A stretch of DNA of 64,000 nucleotides from JAOBAU01 sp034667465 (GCA_034667465.1 JAXDJV010000030.1:62001-126000), one strand, 5' to 3'. Numbered from the stretch's first letter, positions 9,578 to 20,303 are shown. Numbers and translations: made by a program. The notes: generated from the sequence alone by a model not told the origin.

Positions 9578-10198
9578 ATGAAGAACTCGTGGACCGGTGG
9601 CGAGGCGACGGGCCGGCTGGCTGAGGGGGCTGACGAAAACCTTGCGCTGGCGGTTCATCGCTGCGAGCCGGGGGCGTTTGAGCGGCTGCTTGACCGCTTC
9701 GAGCAGTCGCTGTTTTCGTACGCGCACGGCATTCTGCAGAACGCCTTTGATGCGCAGGAGGTCGTGCAGGACGCGATGATGCGCGCGCATCGCGCGCTTA
9801 CGCGTCAGTACGACGAGGCTCGCTGCGCGGAGCTGCTGTTGCGGCCGTGGCTCTTTCGGACGGTGCGCAACCTTTGTTTGAACAAGCGCCGTTCGAAGCG
9901 GAGCTCGCTCGAGCAACCGCTCGACTCGTTCGACGACGGCCGTCTCGGACCGTTCGTCCGCCTCGAAGGCTCGGACCTCGAACGGAAAGAAGAGGTCGAG
10001 TTGCTGCGTCGTGCGATGGCGCTTTTGCCGGTCGACGCGCGCGAGCTCATCGTGCTCCGGTTCATGGAGGAGATGTCGTATGCGGAGATCGCGAAGACGG
10101 TTGGCTCCACGGAGGCCGCGCTGCGCGGAAAAGTGTTCCGGTCGCTCAAGCTCCTGCGAGACGCGCTGGAACAGAAGGGGGTGGCGTATGCAATGTAG
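9578..10198 (+). CDS. ECF-type RNA polymerase sigma factor
   Basis: A 206-residue group-4 sigma factor. Region 2 is at about residues 20-95 (FERLLDRFEQSLFSYAHGIL, then DAQEVVQDAMMRAHRAL, then LRPWLFRTVRNLCLNKRR). Region 4 with its helix-turn-helix is at about 140-200 (LPVDARELIVLRFMEEMSYAEIAK, then GSTEAALRGKVFRSLKLLRDAL). I chose ATG 9578; upstream codons in this frame encode low-complexity Ser/Arg sequence. The stop lies inside the start of the next gene (11-bp overlap), whose product carries an anti-sigma zinc finger, so that protein is the likely direct partner. The preceding 187 bp (9391-9577) show no gene and no clear promoter. Confidence 0.92.
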   Translation: MKNSWTGGEATGRLAEGADENLALAVHRCEPGAFERLLDRFEQSLFSYAHGILQNAFDAQEVVQDAMMRAHRALTRQYDEARCAELLLRPWLFRTVRNLCLNKRRSKRSSLEQPLDSFDDGRLGPFVRLEGSDLERKEEVELLRRAMALLPVDARELIVLRFMEEMSYAEIAKTVGSTEAALRGKVFRSLKLLRDALEQKGVAYAM

Positions 10199-11075
10199 GA
10201 CTGCACTAACGAAGATCGATGCGCTGCGGACGCACGAGCTTCCGCCAATCGAACAGACGGCGGTTGAGTCGCATCTCCGCACCTGCCGCAGTTGTGACGC
10301 GTCTCAGGCCGATGTCGATGATCTCGCGCGGATCGCCAGGGTGTTGTCGATTCCGCCGGTCACTTCCTGTCGCGACGCGGTGCGAGAGGAAGTCGGCGAC
10401 TCCTTCGATCGCGTCGAGACGCAGTCGGGCGCGGTTTGGGTTGCCTTCTCGAAAGCCGGAATCCGGATGATCACGACCGCCGAGTCGATCGATGAACTGC
10501 GCGCGCCGTACGCGAAGCGCTACGGCCGTGCGCTGACGCCGAGCGCGATTCCGGATGCGTTGCGCCGTCAGGTCGTTGCGGCGCTGGCCGGAGAAGGGGT
10601 CGCGACGCCGAAAGTCGATCTCGATGCGACGAACGAGCTCGAATACGACGTCCTCACGATGCTTTCTCGCATTCCGCGCGGCGAAGTGCGGACTTATGCG
10701 TGGGTCGCGCGACAGGTCGGACGTCCGCGCGCCGTGCGCGCCGTCGGCAACATCGTGGCGCGCAACATGATGCCGTTCGTCGTCCCGTGTCATCGCGTCG
10801 TTCCTTCGGCGGGTGGCATCGGCAACTACGTTTACGGCGGTGAGATGAAGCGCGAGTTGCTCGAGCGTGAAGGCGTCGACGTCGAGCGCCTCGAAACGCT
10901 CGCGAAGGAACACGTTCGCTACATCGGCTCGCGCACGACGCACATCTTCTGCTTCCCGACCTGCCGTGATGCGAAGCGCATTCGCGAAGAGAACACCGTT
11001 CCATTCCGCGATGCCGATGAAGCGATGGAGACCGGGTATCGCCCGTGTCGGCACTGCCAGCCGGTGGCTGCATGA
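10188..11075 (+). CDS. Anti-sigma zinc finger fused to O6-alkylguanine-DNA alkyltransferase and Ada-type zinc domain
   Basis: A 295-residue three-part protein. Residues 1-50 match a zf-HC2 anti-sigma zinc finger with Cys3, His29, Cys33 and Cys36. A linker leads to an alkyltransferase domain (about 145-235) with the active-site motif PCHRV; Cys201 is the methyl acceptor. The end (about 240-295) matches the N-terminal metal domain of Ada: FCxPTC (Cys255, Cys259) and PCRHC (Cys287, Cys290). In Ada an equivalent cysteine takes methyl groups from phosphotriesters. Ada normally has zinc domain, AraC helix-turn-helix, then alkyltransferase; here the order is permuted and an anti-sigma domain replaces the DNA-binding helices. 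An AGAAGGGGG ribosome site precedes ATG 10188. I infer that alkylation of a cysteine alters binding to the adjacent sigma factor. Confidence 0.9.
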   Translation: MQCRTALTKIDALRTHELPPIEQTAVESHLRTCRSCDASQADVDDLARIARVLSIPPVTSCRDAVREEVGDSFDRVETQSGAVWVAFSKAGIRMITTAESIDELRAPYAKRYGRALTPSAIPDALRRQVVAALAGEGVATPKVDLDATNELEYDVLTMLSRIPRGEVRTYAWVARQVGRPRAVRAVGNIVARNMMPFVVPCHRVVPSAGGIGNYVYGGEMKRELLEREGVDVERLETLAKEHVRYIGSRTTHIFCFPTCRDAKRIREENTVPFRDADEAMETGYRPCRHCQPVAA

Positions 11076-11791
11076 TCGCCGCGACGAAACAGATTCCGCT
11101 CTTCGAACCGCGGGCACTTTTCCCGGTGCAAAGCGCCTTTGACGTGCACGCGGTCTCGCTGCCGGCTCGGACCTTCACCGGCGACTTCTGGTTCACGCAT
11201 CGCACGGATGACCGGCTCTGGTTCGCGCTCGGCGACGTCTCCGGCAAAGGTTTGCCGGCGGCGCTGGTGATGGCGATTATTCAGGAAGAGCTTGAACAGC
11301 GGATCACCTCGTGCGCGCGTGCCGGTTGCGATCCGGCGACGACGATGCAGCGGCTGCACACTCTGCTGCGTCCGATCCTGCCGGGCAATCGATTCGCGAC
11401 CGCGGTCATCGGCTGGCTCTGCGACGACGGAACACTGACGCTCGTCAACGCCGGTCACTGTCCGCCGCTCGTCGTGCGTGCGGGCGGGGCGATCGAGCAG
11501 ATCGATTCGACCGGTCCCGTGGTCGGCATCGTTGCAGACTCGAGGTGGCGGTCAGTGACACACAAGCTGCGCCGCGGCGACATGCTCGTGCTTTACAGCG
11601 ATGGGCTGAGCGAAGCGGCATGCGACGGGGGCATCGAGTTCGGTACTGAAGGAATCGAGAACGCGCTGCGCGACGCAACCCGTCCGCATTCGGCTCGCGG
11701 CGTCGCCGCGCATCTTCTCGCCGCGGTCGATCGTCACGCTGATGGAGTACGGAACGACGATCTGACGCTGCTGGTAATCGGGCGGGGGTAG
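11072..11791 (+). CDS. SpoIIE/RsbU-type PP2C serine phosphatase
   Basis: A 239-residue stand-alone PPM phosphatase domain. The metal-binding and core motifs are all visible: TGDFWF near residue 34, GDVSGKG, VNAGHCPP, LVLYSDGLSEA and RNDDLTLLVIGR. It has no sensor, response-regulator or membrane part. Its ATG overlaps the stop of the alkyltransferase fusion as ATGA, so it belongs to the same operon as the sigma factor. RsbU-like enzymes usually dephosphorylate STAS anti-anti-sigma proteins, but none is encoded nearby, so its substrate here is unclear. The fold assignment is secure and the link to the sigma factor is inferred from gene order. Confidence 0.9.
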   Translation: MIAATKQIPLFEPRALFPVQSAFDVHAVSLPARTFTGDFWFTHRTDDRLWFALGDVSGKGLPAALVMAIIQEELEQRITSCARAGCDPATTMQRLHTLLRPILPGNRFATAVIGWLCDDGTLTLVNAGHCPPLVVRAGGAIEQIDSTGPVVGIVADSRWRSVTHKLRRGDMLVLYSDGLSEAACDGGIEFGTEGIENALRDATRPHSARGVAAHLLAAVDRHADGVRNDDLTLLVIGRG

Positions 11792-11835
11792 GGAAACGCG
11801 ATTCGTCCGTCTCTCCTTTCATACGGGGGGACGCC

Positions 11836-12918
11836 ATGAAGAAGAAGCTGGTCATCTGCTGCGACGGCACGTGGGCCACGGCCGATCAGGTCACGACGAA
11901 GGGCGAGCCGTGCGTGACGAACGTCGTCAAGATCGCGGTGCGCACCGCGAAAGAGGACGGTGACGTTCCCCAGGTCATCTATTACGACCAGGGCGTGGGG
12001 ACCGGCGACGTCCTCGACAAGGTCGTCGGCGGCGTTGCGGGTGAAGGGCTCTTCGAGAACATCAACGACGCGTATCGCTTTCTCATCGCGAACTATCAGC
12101 CGGGCGATGAGCTCTACGTCTTCGGTTTCAGCCGCGGCGCGTACACGGCGCGAAGCATGGTCGGCATGGTTCGCAAGTGCGGGATTCTGCGCCGCGAACA
12201 CGCCGGCCGCTATCACGAAGCGGCCGAGTTGTATCGCAACGCGGACGTCAGTCCGAACGACGATCCGGCAAAGAAGTTCCGCGCAGAGCACTCGTTCTCC
12301 GATCGCACGGAGGTGAAGTTCCTCGGTATGTGGGACACGGTCGGTTCGCTCGGCGTGCCGGTGTGGGGTTTCGGAAGTCTGGCGAAAAACAAATACAAGT
12401 TCCACGACACCGAGCTCTCCGGCGACGTTCGATTCGCATATCACGCGCTGGCGATCGACGAACGTCGCGGTCCGTTCAAGCCGACACTCTGGTCGCACGT
12501 GCCGAAGGACGACCAATACGTCGAGCAGGTGTGGTTTGCCGGCGTGCACACCGACATTGGCGGCGGATATGAGAATCCCGGCCTCTCCGACATCACGCTC
12601 AGCTGGATGCTCGGAAAGGCGGAAGAACGCGGACTCGTGCTCGACAAAGCGGCGATGGCTGTGCGAAACATTCCAGGCGATCCGCTCATGCAACCGCCGA
12701 ATGATTCGATGAAGCTGCCGTTCAGCGCACTGCCGAAGTATCAGCGGCCGATCTGTCTCAAAGTGGACGACAAAGGCGAAGTCACCAAAGATCCCGATCC
12801 GACGCAACACCTTCATCCGACGGTACTCGAGCGCTGGGACAAGCTCCCGTCCTATCGTCCGCCGCAACTGCGCGAGTATTTGAAGCGGATCGGCGACGCG
12901 CGCGGATCCGCTCCCTGA
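11836..12918 (+). CDS. DUF2235 alpha/beta hydrolase (Tle1-like phospholipase family)
   Basis: A 360-residue protein beginning MKKKLVICCDGTWATAD, the hallmark N-terminus of DUF2235. The nucleophile elbow GFSRGAYTAR is at about residues 96-105, and the downstream FAGVHTDIGGGYENPGLSD segment holds the conserved Asp and His region. DUF2235 includes type VI secretion phospholipase effectors (Tle1) and housekeeping relatives. There is no signal peptide, PAAR or VgrG neighbour, so an effector role is not supported here. It has a GGGGG-type ribosome site and ends four bases from the convergent SPFH gene. Confidence 0.88.
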   Translation: MKKKLVICCDGTWATADQVTTKGEPCVTNVVKIAVRTAKEDGDVPQVIYYDQGVGTGDVLDKVVGGVAGEGLFENINDAYRFLIANYQPGDELYVFGFSRGAYTARSMVGMVRKCGILRREHAGRYHEAAELYRNADVSPNDDPAKKFRAEHSFSDRTEVKFLGMWDTVGSLGVPVWGFGSLAKNKYKFHDTELSGDVRFAYHALAIDERRGPFKPTLWSHVPKDDQYVEQVWFAGVHTDIGGGYENPGLSDITLSWMLGKAEERGLVLDKAAMAVRNIPGDPLMQPPNDSMKLPFSALPKYQRPICLKVDDKGEVTKDPDPTQHLHPTVLERWDKLPSYRPPQLREYLKRIGDARGSAP

Positions 12919-12921
12919 TCG

Positions 12922-14043
12922 CTACTTCGCGGGCGGTGGTGGCGGAGGCGGCGGCATCATCGATGACGCACCGCCGAGCTCCGGAAAATCGGTGACGGCA
13001 GCCCAGCCGGCGCAGCCGGGACGCCATGCCTGCGTCGTCGCTGCGACCTGACCGCTCGACACCATCGAGCGGAGCGCGTCGTCGGTGTACGGGCCGTACG
13101 TTTTTCCGTCGATGGCGATCGACCAGCGAGCGGCATTCCCCGCGGGCGGCGGCGGTGGAGCAGCGGAGTTGCCGCCGCCGAACGCCTGACCCATTGCGTT
13201 GCCGATCGCGACGCCTGCGCCGAGGCCGACGCCTGCGCCGGCCATTCCGCCGGGATTCGCGGCGGCGACGCCGATCGCATCAGCGGTGCGCATCTGCGTG
13301 TACTGACCCATCTTGTCGCCGAGGACGCCGAGCTTCGTTCGCTGATCGATTGCGGCTTCGACTTCATCGGGCAGCGAGATGTTCTCGACGAAAAACTTCG
13401 CGAGCTCGAAGCCATACGACTGGAACTCGGGGCCGATTTTCTCGACGGCGAGCTTCGACAGCTCGTCGTACTTCGACGCCATATCGAGCGCGGCGATGTT
13501 CCCCTCGGCAATCGCATCGGAGAGTTTGGAGATGATCGTCGAGCGCAGCTGGCCGAGGATGTCGGAGGTGGAGGTGAGGCTCTGCGTGCCGACGATCGTT
13601 TTGAAGAACAGTTTCGGATCGGCGATGCGCGTTGCGTAGCTGCCGAATGCGCGCAGCCGGATCATGCCGAAATCTTTGTCGCGCATCATCACCGGATTGG
13701 CGGTGCCCCATTTCAAATCCGTGAAGAGCCGCGTGTTGAAGAAATAGACCTCGGCTTTGAACGGCGACTGGAAGCCGTACTTCCAGCCGCGCAGCGTCGT
13801 CATGATCGGGATGTTCTGCGTCGACAGCGAGTACGTGCCGGGCGTGAAGAGATCGGCGGCCTGTCCTTCGTTGATGAACAGCGCGACCTGGTTCTCGCGA
13901 ACGATGAGCTGCGCGCCCATCTTGATTTCCTGGTTGTAGACGGGGAAGCGATAGACGAGCGTGTCGGATGAATCATCGAGCCACTCGATGATCTCGATCC
14001 ACTGCGATGCTGCCTCTTTCTTCAGATTGTCGAAGAAGCCCAC
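12922..14043 (-). CDS. SPFH-domain protein with C-terminal GYF_2 (DUF4339) domain
   Basis: A 373-residue protein. The N-terminal two thirds is an SPFH/band-7-like fold of the 'virion core protein' YdjI type (MGFFDNLKKEAASQWIEIIEW, then QEIKMGAQLIVRENQVALFINEG). A glycine/alanine-rich hinge (about 265-300) leads to a GYF_2 domain (WSIAIDGKTYGPYTDDALRSM, about 305-355) and a proline tail. The start is GTG with GGAGG five to six bases upstream. There is no transmembrane segment. Members assemble rings or scaffolds at membranes, and GYF_2 domains bind proline-rich partners. The proline-rich tail suggests self-assembly, which is an inference. Confidence 0.88.
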   Translation of the reverse strand: MGFFDNLKKEAASQWIEIIEWLDDSSDTLVYRFPVYNQEIKMGAQLIVRENQVALFINEGQAADLFTPGTYSLSTQNIPIMTTLRGWKYGFQSPFKAEVYFFNTRLFTDLKWGTANPVMMRDKDFGMIRLRAFGSYATRIADPKLFFKTIVGTQSLTSTSDILGQLRSTIISKLSDAIAEGNIAALDMASKYDELSKLAVEKIGPEFQSYGFELAKFFVENISLPDEVEAAIDQRTKLGVLGDKMGQYTQMRTADAIGVAAANPGGMAGAGVGLGAGVAIGNAMGQAFGGGNSAAPPPPPAGNAARWSIAIDGKTYGPYTDDALRSMVSSGQVAATTQAWRPGCAGWAAVTDFPELGGASSMMPPPPPPPPAK

Positions 14044-14070
14044 GGTTTCCTCCGAGTTACAGGCGCGAGT

Positions 14071-15120
14071 TTACACGGCCTGGCGTGAGGCCGGCCGTGA
14101 CGCGCGTCTCATCCAATACGAGGAATCGGGCCATCTTGTTTCGAGCGCGTAGTAATCGCTGCGCATCGCCGAGTACGCGCGCCACATCGTCGCGACCTCT
14201 TCCTCGTATGCGGCGAAGTCGCTGCGAGCGATTGCGTCGGCGGCGTGGATGCCGGTGGCGAGCGCGGCGGTGATGCCGTACGACGAGAGCGGATCCCACG
14301 CCGCGGCCGCGTCGCCGATCGCCGCCCAGCTGTCGCCGGCGACGCGATCGAGATGCGAGCCGCCGGCGTCGACGCACATCGCCGACACTACGCGGTAGTC
14401 GCGCGCCGCCAGTCGAGCGCGTGTGTGATGCGGCGGCCGGGCGGGAGCAGGAGTCGACGGATCGGTCATGAAGGCGATGGTGAGCTGTCGATCGGGAAGG
14501 AGCGCCGAGTACCACCAGCCATCGCGTTCCGATTCGACGAGCGTGAACGAATCGCGATCGGCATCTTCATTCGTTGCGAGGAACCAGACGTACGCGAGTT
14601 GCGGATCGTCGTAGATACGGCGTGCGCCGAGGCGTCGAGCGATTGCCGATGCGCGTCCGGTGGCGTCGAGCAGAAAGCGTGAACGAATTTCGCCGCGATC
14701 GAGCGTCAGACGCCAGCCGTCGGCGTCGCGTTCGACGCGCTCCACGTTCGTGCGCGTCAATCGCGTTGCGCCGGCGTCGCATGCGCGATCGATGAGCAGC
14801 CGTTCGAAGCGACGCCGATCGAGATGCCAGCCGTTGCCGTACGGCGTCATGACGAACGGCAGCTCGTCGACGCGATCGCTTCCCCAGACCGAACGATTTC
14901 CGTGGCAGGGGAGATGACCATCCGCTTTCAATGCGCTGGCGATGCCGAGTTGTTCGAGCAGCAAACGCGCAGATGGCGGCAGACTTTCGCCGGGCTTTGC
15001 TCCTTCATCGTCGCGACGCTCGACGATCACGCACGATGCGCCGTGGCGCGCGAGCGTCAGCGCGGCAGCCGAAGCTGCCGGGCCGCCGCCCGCGATCGCC
15101 ACGTCGACATTCATCGGCAT
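14071..15120 (-). CDS. FAD-dependent oxidoreductase, LodB-like CTQ maturation flavoprotein
   Basis: A 349-residue flavoprotein of the geranylgeranyl-reductase/halogenase-like class. A Rossmann dinucleotide motif (AIAGGGPAASAAAL) is at residues 8-21, and a second FAD motif (AAIGDAAAAWDPLSSYGI) lies near 265-282. Its start overlaps the stop of the upstream LodA-like gene by one base (TGATG), so the two are co-translated. LodB proteins are needed to make the cysteine tryptophylquinone cofactor of LodA oxidases, and that pairing defines the likely job. A second start two codons downstream (Met3) is possible. The fold is certain; the partner role is inferred from the operon. Confidence 0.85.
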   Translation of the reverse strand: MPMNVDVAIAGGGPAASAAALTLARHGASCVIVERRDDEGAKPGESLPPSARLLLEQLGIASALKADGHLPCHGNRSVWGSDRVDELPFVMTPYGNGWHLDRRRFERLLIDRACDAGATRLTRTNVERVERDADGWRLTLDRGEIRSRFLLDATGRASAIARRLGARRIYDDPQLAYVWFLATNEDADRDSFTLVESERDGWWYSALLPDRQLTIAFMTDPSTPAPARPPHHTRARLAARDYRVVSAMCVDAGGSHLDRVAGDSWAAIGDAAAAWDPLSSYGITAALATGIHAADAIARSDFAAYEEEVATMWRAYSAMRSDYYALETRWPDSSYWMRRASRPASRQAV

Positions 15121-16994
15121 CAGCGAAGGTCGCGCGGATTCGGCAGATTCACCGGCCGCTGTCCGCTGTCGGCTTCGCCCTTCAGTTTCGGTTTGATGGC
15201 TACGCCTTCTTCCACGAACATCACGGGCGGGAAATTCGGCCGCTTCGAGCCGACGTCATCCGGTGCGCCGCGCCGCTCCGTCACTACGCCGACCTTGTTC
15301 CAGTCCTTCACGAATTCGTTGATCACTTTGCCGCTGTTCGAGCGTGATCCGAGACCGCGCAACCAGTACTGCCGCGCGTCATACGCGAATGACAACTGGC
15401 GTTCCGCCGGCGAGATCGTCGGATCGATGACGACGCTGTACTGCGCTGCCGTGAGGACGTTGTTCGGCACGCGCGCCGGCCAGAACGTCGGCAGGAACAC
15501 GCCGTCCTGATAGCCGATGTATGCGTAGAGACAGCTCGACGTATCGGTCTGCCACGGCACCGCCATCCACTTGCTGATGTCACCCGGTCCGCTGCCGTCG
15601 AGCGGTCCGCCGGTTGCGAGTACGACACGCGAGGTCATCCAGTTCCCGTAGTCGCGAGCTTCCTCCGTCCGCAGCTTGATGCGGAAAGGACTCGAATACA
15701 TGATCGGCTGGCGCAGCGGCCACGTCATCTCGCAGCCGGGATGGAACGGACCGCCGATGCAGTTCTCGAGCGCCGCTTTCGTCAGCGCCATCGGTTGCGC
15801 CGCCAGCGGCACCTGTTCGATCGACGTCGGCGCGACGTAACTCGGATCGTAGTCGCTGACGAACGCTCCTTCGGCCCACTGCTTCAGGAACTCGTACTGC
15901 AGCGGAGTGACCGTGTACCACTGGCGTGGATTCGTCGCCGGAATGTCAACACCGTCGCCGTAAATCGGCGGAATCTCAGTTGCCTGCATCGACTCGAAAT
16001 CGGGATTGCGGAAGCGGCCGAAAATCTCTTCGCGAATCGGCCGTGCGAATTCCGAGTTGCTGCCGAGCGTCGTCACGATCGCACCGAAATCTTCGGCGCC
16101 TTTCCAGCCCCACAACTTTCCGAAGCCGGCATTCACCCACTGATATCCGGCGAGGCGCGAGAAGATCGGCAGGATGTCGTTTGTGAACGACGGCAGGTGC
16201 GGACGCTGCGACGCATCGAGCTGACAAGCGGCGTCGAAGACGATGTCGTACATAGTCGTCACCGGCGTGACGCCCGGCGAATAATCGGGCGGCCCGACGA
16301 CGATCCACGCATGCTCGACCGGAATCGTTTTCGTGCCGATCGTTACCGTCGCGGTGACCGGTCCGTCGGCGATGTCGTCGTGCCAGCCGTCGTTGTTCGC
16401 GAACGTGACGGCCGGCTTGTTTGCCGGAGGTGAGCCGGAGATGCCATGGCCGCCGAAGACGAGCAGACGTCCTTCCTCATCTGTCTGCAATTCGCCGAGC
16501 GACACTTCGGTGTTGAAGAACTTTCCGCCATCGAAGCGGTACTTCTTCCCCTTCGTGTTTTTGCCGCTGATCGTCCGTGCACCGGGATCGATGACGAGCT
16601 GCTTTCGATCGGCGCCGGCGATCGTCGCGTTGCGGCGCGCGCTCCGCTTCGGCGGCAGTCCCGCGCTGCCGTCGAACTCCGGGATGTCCATCGCCATGTC
16701 GAAGTCGTACCAGGCAGCTTTGTGATTCGCGAGATGGCACTGCCAGACGATGTCGGCGTCGCCCGGCTTCAGCTCGCCGAGGAGATTGTTGCCGGAGTCG
16801 TACGCGTAGATGCGGAAACGGGCGACCTGTCGCAGCAGCTGACCGTCAGCGTCCTTCCATCCATTCTTTCCCGGCGGCGTTCGGTCCTGTCCCGCCACTT
16901 CGGGGCCGATGAAGTACTCCGTTTCACTGCCGCCGACTCGGGCGATTCCGATCGGCGGATAGATGCTGCACCACGCCACGTTGTCGAGATTCAT
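15120..16994 (-). CDS. LodA/GoxA-like CTQ-dependent amino-acid oxidase
   Basis: A 624-residue protein starting with the family signature (SIYPPIGIARVGGSETEYFIGPE). Further family blocks are WQCHLANHKAAWYDFD, GRLLVFGGHGISGSP, DGWHDDIADGPVTATV and AWIVVGPPDYSP. LodA oxidises L-lysine and GoxA oxidises glycine, giving H2O2; the specificity here cannot be told. The cofactor is built from one Cys and one Trp: candidates are Cys412 (ENCIGGPF) and Trp481 (AVPWQTD), about 69 residues apart. There is no signal peptide. A strong GGAGGAAC ribosome site precedes the ATG. The LodB-like flavoprotein follows at once. It diverges from the S46 peptidase gene, with 114 bp between them. Confidence 0.88.
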   Translation of the reverse strand: MNLDNVAWCSIYPPIGIARVGGSETEYFIGPEVAGQDRTPPGKNGWKDADGQLLRQVARFRIYAYDSGNNLLGELKPGDADIVWQCHLANHKAAWYDFDMAMDIPEFDGSAGLPPKRSARRNATIAGADRKQLVIDPGARTISGKNTKGKKYRFDGGKFFNTEVSLGELQTDEEGRLLVFGGHGISGSPPANKPAVTFANNDGWHDDIADGPVTATVTIGTKTIPVEHAWIVVGPPDYSPGVTPVTTMYDIVFDAACQLDASQRPHLPSFTNDILPIFSRLAGYQWVNAGFGKLWGWKGAEDFGAIVTTLGSNSEFARPIREEIFGRFRNPDFESMQATEIPPIYGDGVDIPATNPRQWYTVTPLQYEFLKQWAEGAFVSDYDPSYVAPTSIEQVPLAAQPMALTKAALENCIGGPFHPGCEMTWPLRQPIMYSSPFRIKLRTEEARDYGNWMTSRVVLATGGPLDGSGPGDISKWMAVPWQTDTSSCLYAYIGYQDGVFLPTFWPARVPNNVLTAAQYSVVIDPTISPAERQLSFAYDARQYWLRGLGSRSNSGKVINEFVKDWNKVGVVTERRGAPDDVGSKRPNFPPVMFVEEGVAIKPKLKGEADSGQRPVNLPNPRDLR

Positions 16995-17108
16995 TTGTTC
17001 CTCCGATGACAGGAGAGTCGCGAAACGGTCTGACTCCTACCCGTCACAGGCAATGAGCGGAATGTGTGACAACATGCCGGCGCTTTTCCCGCGCTTGAAG
17101 GAGACAAC

Positions 17109-19267
<2,159 letters not shown>

Positions 19268-19271
<4 letters not shown>

Positions 19272-19516
19272 ACCTCGAATCGCTCGACCGTACCGCCGCG
19301 CATTCGCAGCGTGACGGTGCGGTCGAGCGCATCCCGGACCCACACGCCGCCGTCCGCCGAGTCGAGCGTGTCGACCTGCTCCAGCAACTCCTCCGGAGAT
19401 TCGATGTCGACGCATTCACCATCGTCGAAGATCAGTCGGATCGGAAACTCGGGCGTCACGGTGCGATTCTCCGGCGATTCATCTATAATCCGCGCGCTTT
19501 TTTCCCCTGAATCCAA
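19268..19516 (-). CDS. Small hypothetical protein
   Basis: An 82-residue acidic soluble protein ([17 protein letters not shown], then [14 protein letters not shown], then [12 protein letters not shown]) reading like a compact beta-rich domain. It converges on the S46 gene with a four-base overlap of stops, and its 5' end overlaps the likely yebC promoter region, so the two would be transcribed divergently. The low-complexity-free, acidic composition argues for a real gene. No family is recognised, and the start could be a later codon. Confidence 0.55.
19484..19489 (+). promoter_or_regulatory. Candidate -10 box for yebC
   Basis: A perfect TATAAT about 40 bp before the yebC ATG. No good -35 hexamer is found 16-18 bp upstream, so the call is tentative. 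Confidence 0.4.
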
Positions 19517-19529
19517 GGAGCCACGCTCA

Positions 19530-20279
19530 ATGTCCGGTCACAGTAAATGGAGCACCATCAAGCACAAGAAGGGTGCGGCCGATGCCAAGCGCGGGAAAGT
19601 CTTCACGCGCATCATCAAAGAAATGACCATCGCCGCGCGACTCGGCGGCGGCGATGTTGACGGCAACCCGCGACTTCGCGCGGCCATCCTGGAAGCGAAG
19701 GCCAGCAACATGCCGAAGGACAACATCGATCGCGCCATCAAGCGCGGCACGGGTGAGATCGACGGTCTGACCTACGAAGAGATCACGTACGAGGGTTACG
19801 GGCCGGGCGGTGTCGCCATCATGGTCGAGGCGCTGACCGACAACAGCAATCGCACCACGCCCGAGATTCGCCACACGTTCGAGAAATACGGCGGGAACTT
19901 CGGTACGCCCGGCTCGGTGCGCTTTCAGTTCGACCGCAAGGGATATTTCGCGGTCGAGAAGAGCGCGGTGGGCGAAGACAAGCTGATGGAGATCGCGCTC
20001 GAAGCGGGAGCCGACGATCTGCAGACCGACGACGCCGAGGTCTACGAGATCTACACGTCACCGGACGCATTCGAGCAGGTTCGCGAAGCGCTCGAGAAGA
20101 ACAAGATCCCGACCGTCGAAGCGAAGCTCGGACAGATCCCGTCGACGTATGTGAAGCTCGATGAGTCGAAGGGCAAGCAGATGATGCGGCTCATGGAGAT
20201 GCTCGACGATCACGACGACGTGCAGAACGTCTGGTCGAACTTCGACATCCCGGACGAGCTAATGGAAGAAGAGTCCTGA
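19530..20279 (+). CDS. yebC: YebC/PmpR-type translation factor/regulator
   Basis: A 249-residue protein beginning with the family signature [25 protein letters not shown]. It also has the conserved [19 protein letters not shown] and [14 protein letters not shown] blocks, so all three TACO1/YebC domains are present at normal length. The family is known as DNA-binding regulators and as ribosome factors relieving stalling at difficult motifs. An AAGGAG site lies 9 bases before the ATG. The stop codon forms part of a GAGTCCT heptamer array leading to the PRPP synthetase gene. Confidence 0.96.
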   Translation: MSGHSKWSTIKHKKGAADAKRGKVFTRIIKEMTIAARLGGGDVDGNPRLRAAILEAKASNMPKDNIDRAIKRGTGEIDGLTYEEITYEGYGPGGVAIMVEALTDNSNRTTPEIRHTFEKYGGNFGTPGSVRFQFDRKGYFAVEKSAVGEDKLMEIALEAGADDLQTDDAEVYEIYTSPDAFEQVREALEKNKIPTVEAKLGQIPSTYVKLDESKGKQMMRLMEMLDDHDDVQNVWSNFDIPDELMEEES

Positions 20280-20295
20280 GTCCTGAGTCCTGAGT
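20271..20295 (+). repeat. GAGTCCT heptanucleotide tandem array
   Basis: Three exact GAGTCCT units plus a partial fourth. The first unit contains the last codons and TGA stop of yebC. It lies directly before the next gene. Confidence 0.85.
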
Positions 20296-20303
20296 GCTCG
20301 ACG

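Noticed and set aside
10011..10187. N-terminal extension of the alkyltransferase fusion
   Set aside because: This part is an out-of-frame reading of the sigma gene. ATG 10188 has a strong ribosome site and starts the zinc-finger pattern at once.
11836..12918. Type VI secretion phospholipase effector locus
   Set aside because: The DUF2235 domain alone is not enough: no VgrG, PAAR, Hcp, adaptor or immunity gene is present nearby.
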